A DNA stretch of 64,000 bases from Branchiostoma belcheri (GCF_001625305.1 NW_017804242.1:2201235-2265234), one strand, 5' to 3'. Positions 1-12,337 are shown, counted from the stretch's first letter. Program-made: numbers and translations. Notes: generated by a model from the sequence alone, not told the origin.

Positions 1-604
1 GCGCCTTTTGGTGACGAAAAGCGGAAAAACAGGAAATAACGACGTGTCCAACTATTTGTGTTGGTCTCCTGCCAACGGAGGTTCTGTCGTTAATTCTGGG
101 CACGCGCGGAAGTATTGTTTTGTGTGGGTTATCAGTGGGTTTGTGTGTATGTTTGTCCGGGCAGATGAGGTTGCCAGTACAGGTGCCTCCTCTAATAAGC
201 TTATCCATGAAGCAGTAGTGAGTAGGCAAACGTAGTGAGTAACCAAACGATTGAAATAACTTATATTTTCCAAAATCGGGCAACTTATGTCACCAGTTGT
301 TACTAATGCACCTATATGTTGTCGCAGATACCTGCTTAAACGCTGTGAAGTTGTGATAGCAACCTCGTACTTCGCCTAGGGGTCAAAAACATACCAATCA
401 CTCAAAACACTTCGCCTCACCTATCCCTTGACCAATTCTACTAAATGGAGCATTAGTACGTTCCGTATTTGCGTAAGTTTACTCACATTGTGGTCGTAAT
501 CCTGTCCCGTTGTCAGCGCTCCCACCCAGCACAGGAACACCGCAGTCAGCAGCTGGTATCTGTCAGAACAACGGACAACAGTCAGTGGGCTAAATCCCCT
601 GGTT

Positions 605-728
605 TGTGTATGCATGTTAGAGCACAGAACTATTCTCCTGGTCAGGTCTGTGTATGTTAGAGCACAGAGTTGTTCCCCTGGTCAGGTCTGTGTATGTTAG
701 AGCACAGATCTGTTCAGACTGTTCAGGT
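605..728 (+). repeat. Tandem repeat, 40-base unit, about three copies
   Basis: The motif ATGTTAGAGCACAGA recurs at 614, 654 and 694, followed in the first two units by CTGGTCAGGTCTGTGT. The period is 40 bases, and the third unit is cut short and diverged. No coding sense is apparent. Confidence 0.8.
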
Positions 729-766
729 ACTGGTCTCTGTGTCCGGGAAACATCAGCTAAATACTG

Positions 767-773
767 ATGTGTG

Positions 774-805
<32 letters not shown>

Positions 806-832
806 TGTGTGTGTTGGTTTGTGTGTGTGGCA
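767..832 (+). repeat. TG/GCGTG microsatellite
   Basis: An alternating TG tract with an inner GCGT-type block. It is a simple sequence repeat; the long open frames over it are artefacts of period-2 sequence. Confidence 0.9.
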
Positions 833-1261
833 ATAAGGGTTTATTTAAATGATGTTGACAGAATAACAAAAGCTGAACTAAAAATTGAATCAAATCGAAT
901 TTGAGCAAAATTTGAGTAAAATCATGTCCCGACCGCTGCTGAACTACTCCCGAACACCGGCCACCCACAGCCGACCGTGTTCCCGACTTACTCTCAAGCA
1001 TGGTTGTAAGAAGGGGGGTTGGGCAGTGATCGGGAGCTCATATCGGGCCATGTTTGACAGGTTTTGAGGTATGCGGCTCGGGCAGGGCTCCAGGTGGGGA
1101 GGTTTGGTTTAGATTGTCCTCTTCCCGGGATGACATGGTTCTGAGCCAGGAGTAAATTCCCTCGGTGTGCGGCCGCACTTTGATTGTTGTTTCCAGTAAT
1201 TGAATACAGAAAATGCGATGCGCAAAACAAAACGAGACCCTGTGGGTATTGGCTCAGAACC

Positions 1262-1580
1262 CAGAGAAACAGACATCAACAGTACAAGAGTAAAAGCCGT
1301 CCGCTAAGCTCCTAGCATTTATAGGTCTAATGGTGCTAGCAGGCCCCGCTGTTGTGCCCTTGGGAAAGGCACTTGACATCTGCGTCCTCACTCTACTCAT
1401 CTGAAAATTAGTGCTCGGCTTCGGTTTAATAGGGACGTTCTCTCGGATAGTACGTAAAGCCGGAGGTCCCATGTTTGAGGAGACCCAAACCTCAAGTACG
1501 TTGAAGAACCCATCACACGAATCGGAAAGAGTCCTTCCCTGCGTGAGTGGGTCAAACCGTACAGTCCTGTCTCAGGGTTG
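1262..1580 (+). mobile_element. SINE-like dispersed element (amphioxus type)
   Basis: The stretch carries phrases I associate with a common dispersed repeat of deuterostome genomes: 'cccttgggaaaggcacttga', 'cggaggtcccatgtttga' and 'gaagaacccatcacac'. Part of it (about 1430-1500) recurs in reverse complement at about 31035-31115. The boundaries are approximate. Assignment to a named family rests on recollection and would need a repeat-library search. Confidence 0.45.
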
Positions 1581-2277
1581 ACATCTTGGAAAGGTGATAG
1601 TCACCTGTTATTTCAATCCTTCTACAAATGTGGTAAATCTCAATAAATAGATGAATATAGGGTCTGGAAGTCTGTCATCGAGATGGTCAGCAGCCATGGC
1701 ATGTCGGTCGTACGATTTTGTTTTGTCAAACCAGATCATGAGATATCAAAACCGGACGTTCCACTGCAGTACCATATGAAGCCGCTAGGGAGCCCCAAAT
1801 CTAAAGGTAATAATCAGGGGCCTAACGACGATGATGATATACCTGACGGTTGACTGCCCAGAAAAACTTTGGCCCATCACATAAACATACAGCAACACGC
1901 ACCAAAACGTCCCAGACCGTCTTTAAACAAAGGGCTTAGGACGAGTTATGTTAGTATCGAGTTACTCATCCCACCCTGGTCTGGGCCGGACACCGAGTAA
2001 ACGTTGTGCTCTGTCTATTCCCACAAAATAACACAAAAACAGGGAAACTAGGACACAGTGTAGGTGGTTAGATCTGTACTGGCCATTGTGACACGCTGGA
2101 AAGGTATGCCAGGTAGAAAGAAACAAAAGACTTTTTGATTCGCCGCCAGCACAGGTGTGTACTACACAACAGGACTGTGGTAAATGGGTCGATTCCGACG
2201 CAACAATATCCTCAGCTTTGTTCCAACTGAATGCTTCAGTCTTCATTGTTGAATGTTAAAGCGGCTTGCCCCCCCCC

Positions 2278-2433
2278 ATGCACACACACACACAGACACA
2301 CACACACACGCACACATATGTATATGTACACACGCACACACAGACAGCACACGTACTAACACACAGAGTGACACAGTCACACGCGCGCACACGCGCGCAA
2401 ACATACACACAAACACACATACGCACTCTCACA

Positions 2434-2487
<54 letters not shown>

Positions 2488-2555
2488 CACGGAGAAAAAG
2501 GGAGAGAGAGGGAAAGAGAAACATACACAAACACACACACATCGGTATTTTTAAA
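2278..2555 (+). repeat. CA then GA microsatellite
   Basis: A long CA-rich block (about 2278-2450, with CG interruptions) passes into a GA block (about 2451-2520). Apparent open frames over it, on both strands, encode only Thr-His, Val-Cys or Arg-Glu repeats and are not genes. Confidence 0.92.
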
Positions 2556-2833
2556 GCTACAACATCAACACCAACAATGACCAACAACAGTACACATCTG
2601 TAACAACACGCAATGTTATGTGTTGTAACAACACGCCCTGCGGTGTGTGACACAACGGTACATGGTCATGACGTCAGAGAACAATTAAGGTCAATGCCGA
2701 CAGTTCCCCCCCCCCCGGCCGTGTGATGTAGCGTCTGATCAACACCTGACTAGTCCGACAGTATTTCCAGAGGAAAGGGACAATTGGCTGCAAGAGGCGC
2801 ACTGTGTCTGGTTGTAGTTTTAGAATGACCCAA

Positions 2834-3121
2834 CGCGATTTCTGGGCAGTGAAACTGGATTTTCTTGTCAGTTTTTAACGTAGTAAGTTGAATCAACCCT
2901 ATCGAAAAGCATACTGATATCTGTGAGGCAAAATTGCGATGTCACTGACGGAAACGGTTTCATATTTCGTATCTTAAGCTGGGTATATAAATATTCAAAT
3001 ACCAAAAATAAAAGGACTCCTTACATAGCTTGTTTTGGGGCTATTTCAATCGCTCCAAGTGTGAAATGATAACGAAAGTGTGACAAGAAGTGCCAGTAAA
3101 TGTCAATATCAGACAGATTTC
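2834..3121 (+). repeat. 300-base dispersed repeat, copy 1
   Basis: It starts near 'gggcagtgaaactggatttt' and ends near 'gtcaatatcagacagattt'. The same succession of blocks is found in reverse complement at 12338-12602 and on the plus strand at 46470-46690. Shared blocks include 'atcaaccctatc', 'gatatctgtgaggcaaaa' and 'cgatgtcactgacgg'. I see no clear terminal repeats and no coding potential. Confidence 0.7.
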
Positions 3122-3676
3122 CCCGTCCAGAATATTTTTTTCTTTCGCCGCCCTGAAATTGCATGAATTGGATGCTTTTAAAAGAAAAAAAAGCAACGTG
3201 TATGGACTCAATTAAACGCGAGGCTTGCCAATTGCCAGACCTGTTCTGGATTAACAATTGTCGGCGACAAACGGATGCAATCAACCGGCAAGTAATGAAA
3301 GGTGCGCCCGGGCCGGATGGCACAGCTTCGCCGCCGCCTTTCCGAGCGGAGCCGCAGGAAGCGGGGAACAATTCCCCGGAATAACACTTCGAGTCGGCGC
3401 CGTTTCAACCTCCGAAGTCAGTTCAAGGTCAAGGCGGCTGTAACAAGACGTCTTCTGTAACATTTTCCCCCGCCCCGGTTCGTGTTCTCGTCTTTTAAAC
3501 GTTATCGCGGTTTGTTATCAACTGCTGTCGGAGAAACGAAATACACAGACACCTGACTTGTGCGACCCTTACACTATCTGATTGGGAAGGGGATGTTTAA
3601 CTAAACAGTGTTCCAGATCAGAAACCACAGAACTCCGCGTTGTCCTGGACGATTTCTTGGACTCATCCCAAAACGT

Positions 3677-3810
3677 AGCCTCGACGCCAGACCCATAGCA
3701 CGCTAGGCCCAGAGTTAGCCAGCGTGGATCAGGGCTGTGTGTTGGCCCTGGGGCCGACGAACTGGCCTGTGTACATGTGGGCCCTACAAACAGTCTGGCA
3801 CCCAGGCTAC
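3677..3810. mobile_element. Short inverted-repeat element, family C, copy 1
   Basis: It is bounded by 'agcctcgacgccagac' on the left and 'gtctggcacccaggctac' on the right, which are imperfect inverted repeats. The interior 'cacgctaggcccagagtta' recurs in the copy at 5787-5954. With no coding capacity and about 134 bp, it fits a MITE. Confidence 0.65.
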
Positions 3811-4125
3811 CGACAGCTGCCTCCTTTTTTTGTCAGTTGTGAACATGCCTAGTTAAACTGGTCTTTCAAACTACTTGCTACCGATATCTGAATATCAAAC
3901 ACATATTACATACATTATATAATGACCTAATAATGCATCACGTATTAAATCAGATACGTTTGTAATGTCTAAAGATTTCAGTCAAAACGTTTACAACTGA
4001 CAAGTAAAGGCCCGATCACATACATTGTTTGTCGCACGATCGTCGTTAGATCGCAGACTGAGGGCATTTGGGGGATATTCGTGCATGTGTCCTGCAACTT
4101 TCAGCAGTCTTGTTACGGAATCTGT

Positions 4126-4192
4126 TATGTTATCTGTCTATGTCGCCAACTTCTACTCTTTCCAGCCGCTCCTGAAGCCTGTTAGAGGCTAC
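4126..4192. mobile_element. Fragment of MITE family A
   Basis: It holds the right end only: 'tgttatctgtctatg' then 'aacttctactctttccagcc', 'tgaagcctg' and 'agaggcta'. These match the right halves of the full copies at 44919-45102 and 58738-58949. Confidence 0.7.
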
Positions 4193-4983
4193 CACTAGCT
4201 GCAAAGTGATACAGTCTAGCCTTGTATCGACCGACCCCGCCCCCGTGTTTTCTCACGGCTATGTTACCCGGGCAGGCCGGACAGTGACGGTCGGCGGTGC
4301 ACGGCGTGTACAGTACAGGCGCACCGGGCATGTCAGCCCGCATGCCGCACGCTAAAGGCACCGGAACCCGCCCGTATCACCTCACGTTTGTTTGCCGCTA
4401 GGGAAGAAGCAAAGTACTGGATCATCTTTGAATACTTTCAGGTGGCGGTATTGTAAAAATCGGTTTCCACACTGAACTACCTGACTGGCGGAGCATCTCA
4501 TTTGGTACAATTTATGTCACCATGTGTATGTTTTTGGGTGTCTGTCTGTGCGTGTGTGTGCGTGTCTGTGTGTGTGTGCGTGTGTGCGAATGAATGAATT
4601 AGTGGAATGAATGAATGAGCTGTGCATCTGTGTGTATGTTTCAGTTGTCAGTGCATTGAACTACCACAAATCACTTACCTGCAGTTGACATAATGAGCTT
4701 ACATTGCTTGTAATACCCATTATTTACCTAATTAGCAAGGCGCCTCAGTACGTTTGTAATATCAGCAAGCCACAAAAAACAGATCTCACCTCATTCTCGC
4801 TGTCCAGGTAGTGTCTTCACTCTAGATGTCCTGGAGGCCGAATGAAGTAACTTCCGTTTGTGGTCAGACTAGGCGATATCCGAACGTTCCCGTGTCACGG
4901 CGCTATCCGGTACGGTACCATCCCCGGTTCACACAAGACACGGTCGTAACGTTACATGTACCATCCACCGATCGTAACACGCA

Positions 4984-5345
4984 GATTCCCTGGCGCATTC
5001 CTCACGAAAATCTCACCCCGTATTCCCACGTTTTGTTTCACCAGCTGCAGTCGTCACCACCGGGGCTGCTTTAATCCTTCAGCGCCTCCTGAAAATCAAA
5101 ACGCACGACTTTTCAGTGAGAGATTAATAATCTCTTTCCATAGCTGCTACAGGGGGCATTTCGCCAGCACTAGCACGTAAAACCGGGCGTACTCTTCCTG
5201 TTCACATTCCTCGTGAAAATCTTACTCCTTATTCCCACGTTTGTTTTACTACCTGCAGTCGTCACCACCGTGTTCTGAACACCAAAACGAACGACTTCAG
5301 TAGTGATTGATCCTCTTCTTTCTATAGCTATCTGCCACAGGAGAC
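4984..5345 (+). repeat. Direct repeat, two diverged copies of about 150-180 bases
   Basis: Copy one starts at 'ttccctggcgcattcctcac' and runs through 'tattcccacg', 'ctgcagtcgtcaccacc' and 'ccatagctgctac'. Copy two starts near 5200 with 'cacattcctcgtgaaaatct' and repeats the same blocks in order, including 'ctgcagtcgtcaccaccgtg' and 'tatagctatctgccac'. A local tandem duplication explains it. No coding potential is seen. Confidence 0.75.
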
Positions 5346-5786
5346 GACTTGCCTACTCTAGCTAGCCAAACCGAACGCGCTCTGTCCCGTACCGTACATG
5401 CACGCCCTCGCCTCTGCCTCGGGGCCCTGCCTTCGCAGATGTGTAGGAAGGTAAACCAACACGTCTCTCCCAGGCCGGCGACCTTGGTTCGTTTACATTC
5501 GGCTCTCTGGAAACGCGTATCTCCTCCCGCAGGGCTAGCTGAAGTGTGCGCCCCGAGGCTGCTAGTAGAGCTACAGCCGCCGATTGCTGGGAGGGACTCG
5601 CGCGCGGTGGAGCCTCACGGGAACACCTGACGGCAAAGTGTGGCATTAACGTGACGTCAAGCACGGATAAACGTTCCTATGGGCACAGCGAGCCAGAACA
5701 GGGTGAACCACCTTCTACACGCCCGATTCACCCCGAAGAACTCTCACTGTTATTAAACAGGAGGTTCCAGTGAGTGTCTTACTTGC

Positions 5787-5954
5787 TAGCCTGGGTGCCA
5801 GACCCACAGCACGCCAGGCCCAGAGTTACTAGGCAGGGTGTAGATCAGGGCCTAACTGAGCGGGGTTGTGGTATAATTTTCTTTTTGGCATTTTGGCCCA
5901 GGAACCGAGGAACTGGACAGTGTTGCCCCTGGAAATAATCTGGCACCCAGGTTA
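5787..5954. mobile_element. Short inverted-repeat element, family C, copy 2
   Basis: The left end 'agcctgggtgccagaccc' and the right end 'tctggcacccaggtta' are inverted repeats. The interior shares 'cacgccaggcccagagtta' with the copy at 3677-3810. It is non-coding. Confidence 0.7.
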
Positions 5955-7375
5955 CTTCCAACCCGAGTCGATGAAAAAAATGGCGGGAATCATTGGCTGA
6001 GGAAAAGTGTCGTCTGCTTTCCGACGGAACGACCCACCCAATCAACGCGAGCGCAGTTCACCTGTCGCTTATTTGGTACGGCCTATCTCTCTCATCATCA
6101 TGCACGCGCGGCTCCGGGAAGGATAAGCAGCCTGTATATTGCCTGGGAATAAATCTTCCACCCGTCAGAAAGGGCAGGGAGCCTGAGGCAGGGCAAGTGG
6201 CGAGGATCCACCTTCCGTGACAAGGGCGTGTGCGCCCGCATTATCCCTGCTATTTGTATATGTAACGAGAGAACATGACAGAGACGTCACATAACGTAGA
6301 TCAACCACCAAACGGTCTTCAGTGTCCTAAAATTATTTACTTCAGTGTCCCAAAATGATTTACAGGAAAGCGCGTGCAAGTCATGAGCACAGGGCGCCTG
6401 CTAGAACTAACTGGTCAGAACGCTTGCTAGAACTGGTTACCACTGTCCAGAACATACGTTCGTACATGTACTGAGAGCTACACCCTAAAAGCAATATAAC
6501 GTTATGAGGTTCAAGAAACGCGAGCGAGCTGTACCTGCATTAGCGAATTTTGTACGGCCCATTTCTTGCAACACGCGTTCCCCTGGTCCAACACGTGCCC
6601 ATCCCATTACACTATCCCACACCGACGCTGTCCCACTTGAGAAAAATTAAAACTCACCTTCCGACAAACCTTAAGACGATGTTCCCCACAAAACTTCCTC
6701 ATCGCTCGCTGCAGCGCCGTACATCCAAGGACTAGCAACTACCAGTACTAAACACTGCTCATGAACGAATCCCCACTACGTGTGGCGCCGAGTTTGTCAG
6801 TAGTGAAAGCTGGGCTATATTAAGACATGACACAAACGTTCCAGCAGCCGACTGAACCAGTTTCCACGAGTAGCCAGCTACAGAGAGAGCGACTAGAGTG
6901 GAGTGAATCGCCGCCTGGCTACGACAAGCGTGCTGCAGAGTCCGGGCCAAATGAGTGCTCCGCCTCCCCTGTCCCAGAAAACGGGGACAGACCGTTTGTG
7001 GTGTCTCCCATATGTCACACCGTACGGGGGTTGTGACGGCGGGGGGAAAGGGGGGGGGGTTATCGGGTGTCAATAAAACATTGTTACGCCGTTGTTCCGT
7101 AATGAGGAGGAATGCGGCTACGACAACAATCAACTTGCCTGCCCGTGAATCGACGTCCGACGTCTCTGGTTACTGAGAAAATACGGCGACTCCCGTATTG
7201 GATTGTGCGTCGCTTGTTCTGCCGTGTGCACAGTAAACATTACCGGCAGTGCCGACCGGGACCCCGCCGGTCACGTCAACAGCAGGCCTGCCAAATACCT
7301 GTTCTAACGAAGACTTTCGTCTTGGAGACGCCCCAGTGTTTTAATTGGACGTAAAAACGCGATCTGCGGTGCATA

Positions 7376-7707
7376 CAGGGCTCGAAATCCTCTTTTCTGC
7401 GCAAACCCGCACTGGTACATATAACATTGAAAATAACATGCACCAAACAAAGTTAATCTGAATTTAGAAGGTATGGATCATACTAAAACTGTTGAAAAAC
7501 CATCGTCATTATTATTCATTTTATACTTCTGAGGTTATAACAGTCAATGCAGCAAATAAAGGTTAACGCACACCTACAGGCTACATAAATAGATAGTACA
7601 TGGACCAGTGCAGATTAGGTGCCTGACATACCTGAAGAAATACCAGCACAGCTCCAATTTTATCTGCACGAATTAACCTGCATATGCAGTGGTAATTTCG
7701 AGCCCTG
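7376..7707. mobile_element. hAT-like non-autonomous element, 332 bp
   Basis: Perfect 13-base terminal inverted repeats are visible: CAGGGCTCGAAAT at the left edge and ATTTCGAGCCCTG at the right edge. The CAGGG start is typical of hAT-superfamily ends. Related end sequences occur at about 37230-37325 (ending 'gtgagccctg') and at 62438 ('cagggttcgaaatacc'). No transposase is encoded. An 8-base target duplication is not evident at the edges. Confidence 0.75.
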
Positions 7708-7982
7708 CGTACATGCATGACTCCAACGCGCGCATACCAAGCTTCTGACCTGCATGTTGGAGTATTTGCGATCAGATGGTCCTCGTCAAGACCTGAGCAA
7801 TCGTGTTTATGTTCCAACACGAAGGTTTGGGATTTAAGGAGGGATGGGGGTACTTTTATCTACGTCATACCTGTTCCATCCACCCCCTAGGCCTGCAAAT
7901 TATGCGGGTTTCGGCCAAGCAATTTTCTCACAACCGCTCCGCCAGCCATTTCCTGAGATTGCAATAGCCTTTAAAGCCCCTA

Positions 7983-8176
7983 AATGCTTCAGAAGCGGTT
8001 AGAAAGAGTAGAAATTGGTCAAATCGACGGATAACATGCCAGGGGAGTTAGTCCGCTGAAAGAGTACAGTTTGCCGCTTATTAAGCGGACTAATTTCCCT
8101 GTTGTACATGTGTTAGTTGTACCTGTTGGCCAATTTCTACTCAGTACTGCCGCATTTGAAGCCTGGTAGAGGCTAG
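7983..8176. mobile_element. MITE family A, near full-length copy
   Basis: The left arm reads 'gcttcagaagcggttagaaa', 'gtagaaattgg', 'gataacatgccaggggagtt'. The right arm carries the complement ('ggccaatttctactc', 'gaagcctggtagaggcta'). The centre 'gccgcttattaagcgg' is itself palindromic. The whole element can fold into one hairpin. Confidence 0.8.
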
Positions 8177-8650
8177 GTTTGGAACGCAATACTGGTGCAC
8201 ATACCGGGTTGTTCTTTCTTGACGCCAAGAAGGCACTTGGGTCGGTTTTAGAGCCCTGGACTCAGTCCAGTATTTCATTACAGTTTGTCCATCTTAAGTG
8301 ATTGTGAGTTCGCGGTAATTAGAAACCCGCCGGTGGCTAAAACAATACGCGTTACTGATCTGCAGCAATGCACCTCGCCAACAAAACACGTCTCCTCGCC
8401 TCGCCTCAGTCTCGGCCCTTTCGGACTACTGTAAGGCCGATGTTTGTTTGAAAACACGAGACGCTGACATATGTATTCTTTTTGAAACAAAATGGTATTA
8501 CTAGGCGTCTGGCGAATTAGGTCATGACTGGAGCAGGCGTCTGGCACTTTGTAAAGAACCAACATGAGTTATAGAGGCAGGGCGCTTCGACTTTGCCTTG
8601 GCATTTAGAAGGTTTTCACTGAATGAATGAATGACCTACATGTACCTTGT

Positions 8651-8819
8651 AATCTCCAAGCAGATCCCTATCGGTGGCAAAAAAGACAGTATCAAATTGG
8701 CCAGGCAGTATCCATTAGCCAGAGAAGCTCCATTAGCCACCGACGGGGATCAGGACAAAAAAAATGGCCATATATAAAAAGGTAACGATCATTCCCCCAC
8801 AACCTCTGCTTGGAGAGTA
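8651..8819. mobile_element. MITE family B, copy 1
   Basis: The left end 'aatctccaagcagatcc' and right end 'cctctgcttggagagta' form terminal inverted repeats around about 140 non-coding bases with 'aaattggccaggcagtatcc'. The same layout is found at 9893-10052 and 30598-30755. Confidence 0.75.
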
Positions 8820-9595
8820 CTACCTTGTGTGTTTATGCTTTTAATGCTCTTACAAGCTCAGTACAGGTTACGGTGCTTAAGTAGTTCTAGGTACAATTTT
8901 ACAGTGATATTATATTATTATATTATTAAAAACACTTATATACTTTTGAAATCACATCTTTAGGCTACAGGGAAGCCTCTTCCAGGTAATCCTTCGTGTG
9001 AACCAATGTAGCTTGTCGGAATTTTCTTTGAACGAGAATGATGCTGGGGCTTGATGCGACCTCTAGCGGTAGTGAAAAATACGACAGCAGATTCGGTCCT
9101 TTGGAATTGATCTGGTACAATAAATTGTAAGCTGCATTAAACGTTACTAACACATTTAGTGTTACAGATACCGCGAGGAATCGGTTCCCTGGTATTCGAC
9201 CTGTATCATTATGATAAACATAATATATTCCATCATAATCATATCATTCAAAATCATATCCAGTTGCTTGAGTAACTGTTTTTTGGCGTATCGTATTACC
9301 TGGATGTCTAACCTTCATCGACGTATGCCATCATAAGTTTCGATATTGTTTAGCTTTCTTCGACTTGTTTGATACAACTGTACTGTGAAAGTACATGCAG
9401 TCAGATCCCCGGGCATTTGCACCTAATTACAGTGTTCTCTGAGAACTGATGAAGACACGCAAGGAACCCCCCTCCCACAAACACTCAAACAACTGTTGAA
9501 TCAAACAAGTGGTTTCTAGTATGTTCTGGACACCGTGTGCTCTAGATACAAATTGCAAAAGGAAGGGTTTAAGACACCAGCAATTTTCCTATTGA

Positions 9596-9672
9596 CACAG
9601 GTCTATAGTGACCACCTGTCCACGTAGACCAGATTTTATCGGTTTTATGTGGTCTTTTTGTGCAGTTCTGAC
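9596..9672. repeat. Dispersed 75-base repeat, copy 1
   Basis: Blocks 'atagtgaccacctgtccac' and 'agaccagattttatcgg' followed by 'tggtctttttgtgcagtt'. The same order of blocks is seen at 38405-38470 and 41393-41472. Its nature is unknown; it may be part of a larger transposon. Confidence 0.55.
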
Positions 9673-9892
9673 TGTACATGTAGCTTCTGCCCTACTGTGT
9701 GTCCATATTGATAGACACATATAGTGTTATCGCAATTAGCCGATGAAACCTAACGACCTACCCTGTGCTGTCATAGCGTCTGTCCATCCACCATTCTGCT
9801 GTCCGTTGCCACTTTTCCCTCAAATTGACGCCAACACACACGCACGATCCACGTACGCAACAACACATGGCTGACGCCGGTCCCTGCTCACT

Positions 9893-10052
9893 AGCTAATC
9901 TCCAAGCAGGTATTCTGGTGGCTACAAGACAGTGTCAAATTGGCCAGGCAGTATCCATTTGCCAGCAGTTGTCATTTGCCACAACAACGATATATGCATA
10001 AATGCGCATCAAAAATAAGCCGAAGCCTAAACCATTGCTTAGAGAGTACGCC
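9893..10052. mobile_element. MITE family B, copy 2
   Basis: The left end is 'aatctccaagcaggtattct', the interior 'caaattggccaggcagtatc' and 'aaaataagccgaagcctaa', and the right end 'tgcttagagagtac'. It aligns by eye with the copies at 8651 and 30598. Confidence 0.75.
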
Positions 10053-10992
10053 CTAGTCTGCCCTTTCATATAACCCCAGGCTCGCAGAACGTCGTAAAAA
10101 ATTCACTCGAACAAGACCCCTTTATTAAATCTTTACCTACCCGACTAGTCTTTAGCAAATTGATAATAAACTGTGCTTAAAAGGGTTACTTAAGAGTCTT
10201 AATGAATCTACCGAAAGCAAACAAACCGGTTTTAAATGACCCCTTCCGGCTGTGCTGTCAAAATGAACGGAAACTCGAATTAAAAATCATTGAGACAGAC
10301 AGTCATTGAGCGTAAGCAAGGTCAAAGGTCAAGTCACTGGAAGACAGAAGAAAAATGTCCAGACTATGCATGATGTACAAAATGACTAATAAACTGGTGG
10401 CCGTACCAGCTATTATTAAGCATCTAATATCAGAGAGCATTTTGTAAGTTTTGCTAATGCTATGTTCATGATGTTGTCTTTCAAATCAACTATCAGGGAT
10501 GCTAGAAGCCCAGAAGAGGCAGTCATCAAAGCTGCCATGCGATGTATCTAACCTCACAAAGTCGAGCTTTCAAGGACGATTGAACGTCCTTAGTGTTTCC
10601 CGCCACACGTTGTTATGTTCTTTTCTCTTCCCGTCGTTTTTTCTCTCTCTCTCCGTCTTTTCCTCTTCTGACCCTATATGCCCCCCCCCCCCCCCAACAC
10701 CAAGAACAGAAAAAAAAAAAACGATGGCAATCCCTAAATCAGCCGGGTTTCCACCCCCACGATCAGCCCACTTATCTACCTGCCTGTTCCAATCATCCGC
10801 CAACCAATTGTCGTAATTTCCCTCAGGACCTATAGAGCTACAAATTAAGGCACTCGCACAATGGCAGCAGCTCTCCGAGGCTTTCCTGTGGATTTTAGTG
10901 ATGTCCGTTTGGTGATATTTTGATCCGTGCTTATTCCTGTCCTTTCAGAGTGCTGCTATCATTATATCTACCCACACACGCATGCAGGGGAT

Positions 10993-11218
10993 AGTAGCCT
11001 CTATCAGGCTTTAGAGGCGGCTGAAAAGAGAATTGGACAAATACTATAGAGAGATGACATGCAAGGGGAATTAAAAGTCCGCCAAAGGGGTGCAGTTTTT
11101 AGTGAACTCCTTTGGCGAGCCAACTTCCCTTGTATGCTATCCGACTAATTTGCCAATTTTATTAGGGTAATCTTTCCAGTCGCCTCTGAAGCCTGGTATA
11201 TGTAGACTAAGAGGCTGG
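10993..11218. mobile_element. MITE family A, diverged full-length copy
   Basis: The ends 'tagcctctatcaggctttag' and 'gcctctgaagcctggtat' and the inner arms around 'gacatgcaaggggaatt' identify the family. The central stem 'gtccgccaaaggggtgcag' is followed by 'aactcctttggcgagc'. It is more diverged than the copy at 58738. Confidence 0.7.
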
Positions 11219-12337
11219 AGGAGAAGTACTGTGCTGCAAACGCGACCAACCGACTACTGCCCTGGAGGTTAGCTTTGTTCATGAGGGATGTTTTTATCAC
11301 TGAAGTAGAGTGGTTCCATGTAAAGCTAAGGTCCCAATTACGCCGGTGCCCGTCGGGGATGTAGCCCCGGCTGGCCCCGGCCGGATTCAGGAGTCGAGCG
11401 GGCATCGGCTGTCGTGGTCACAATTAAAAGTTTCCTTCAGTAGCATTTTGTTAGAAATTTTGTCACCCTCTTTGGTCGGTATCCGTCAGGCATCCGGCAG
11501 GTACCAAGCAGATTCTCTGACGATGTCTTGTATTGACCTATACGTGATGCAGAATTCACGCTTTTGTTGTGATCATTTGATCTGTGAGGTCACACATTTT
11601 ACCCGGGTTTACGAAGTACACACCTTTATTCTGTTCATTTGGTCTGTGACGTAAGAAATGTGTCCCGGTGGAATGCCGGCAACCGGAGGGGTACCTCTCG
11701 GTGTTCTCACGATGAGGTCACGGCGTCTTTTTGTCAGCGGGGCCCGGGTAGAATTTAACTCAGAATTAAATTCTTATCGGGGCCCCGACGGGCCAAAAAA
11801 TAGCCCGGTAGCCGCAGGGTGCCCCGCGGGGCCACGTCGGGGTCCCGCCCGAAAGTGGTAAAAAACAGCCCGGGAACTACCCGCCAGGGCCCCTTTTCCC
11901 AATTGGGACCTTAGCTTAACACGTCCGTGTTTGGGTCACCCAGACCCGCCAATACTTTTCTGCACCATTTGGTATTTCTCGTCGCAAATCGATCCAGTTT
12001 CGATCCTTGGACGTTCAGTAAAATGACACAACATCAAGAAAACGGTAAGCTTTTCTCGTGGATGTTACAAAAGCTAATCTCAAATATCTGTACAACTCCC
12101 ATCTAAAGCCCAGTATGGTCAAAATTGACCCCTATGGTGCTTTCGCAGACTTAAAGTAGTATAAGTAAAGCGGAAGCAGGAAATCTCCCCAAGTCTAGTT
12201 CGCAGCTAAATACAGTCTTGGTCTGCATTTACTCGATCTTTTGGGAAATTGTCTATAGATAGGTGTTCTGTCTAGCTAGGTTCAAAGGCATTCCTTGCAA
12301 GTTCGGGGCGGCAATACAAAAGATACTCTGGATGATG

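Larger units (their letters stand above)
1..2833. other. Non-genic stretch with simple repeats
   Basis: I find no gene here. Open frames are short, overlap each other on both strands and resemble no family I know. The content is an imperfect 40-base tandem repeat, a TG tract, a SINE-like dispersed element and a large CA/GA microsatellite, each listed separately. The segments between them hold nothing I recognise. Confidence 0.6.
3122..7375. other. Non-genic stretch, partly CpG-rich
   Basis: No gene recognised. It contains two members of a CTGGGTGCCAGAC-ended element, one fragment of the main palindromic MITE family, a TG-rich tract at about 4530-4595, and a direct repeat at 4984-5345. Several subregions (3300-3480, 4220-4380, 5340-5640, 6900-7280) are rich in CpG. 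They could be regulatory or contain untranslated exons, but nothing in the sequence proves it. Confidence 0.5.

Noticed and set aside
605..728. Evenly spaced repeats considered as a CRISPR array
   Set aside because: The units are contiguous without unique spacers, and the genome is animal.
2253..2653. Open frames of 74-116 codons over the CA/GA tract on both strands
   Set aside because: They only translate simple repeats and overlap in several frames.
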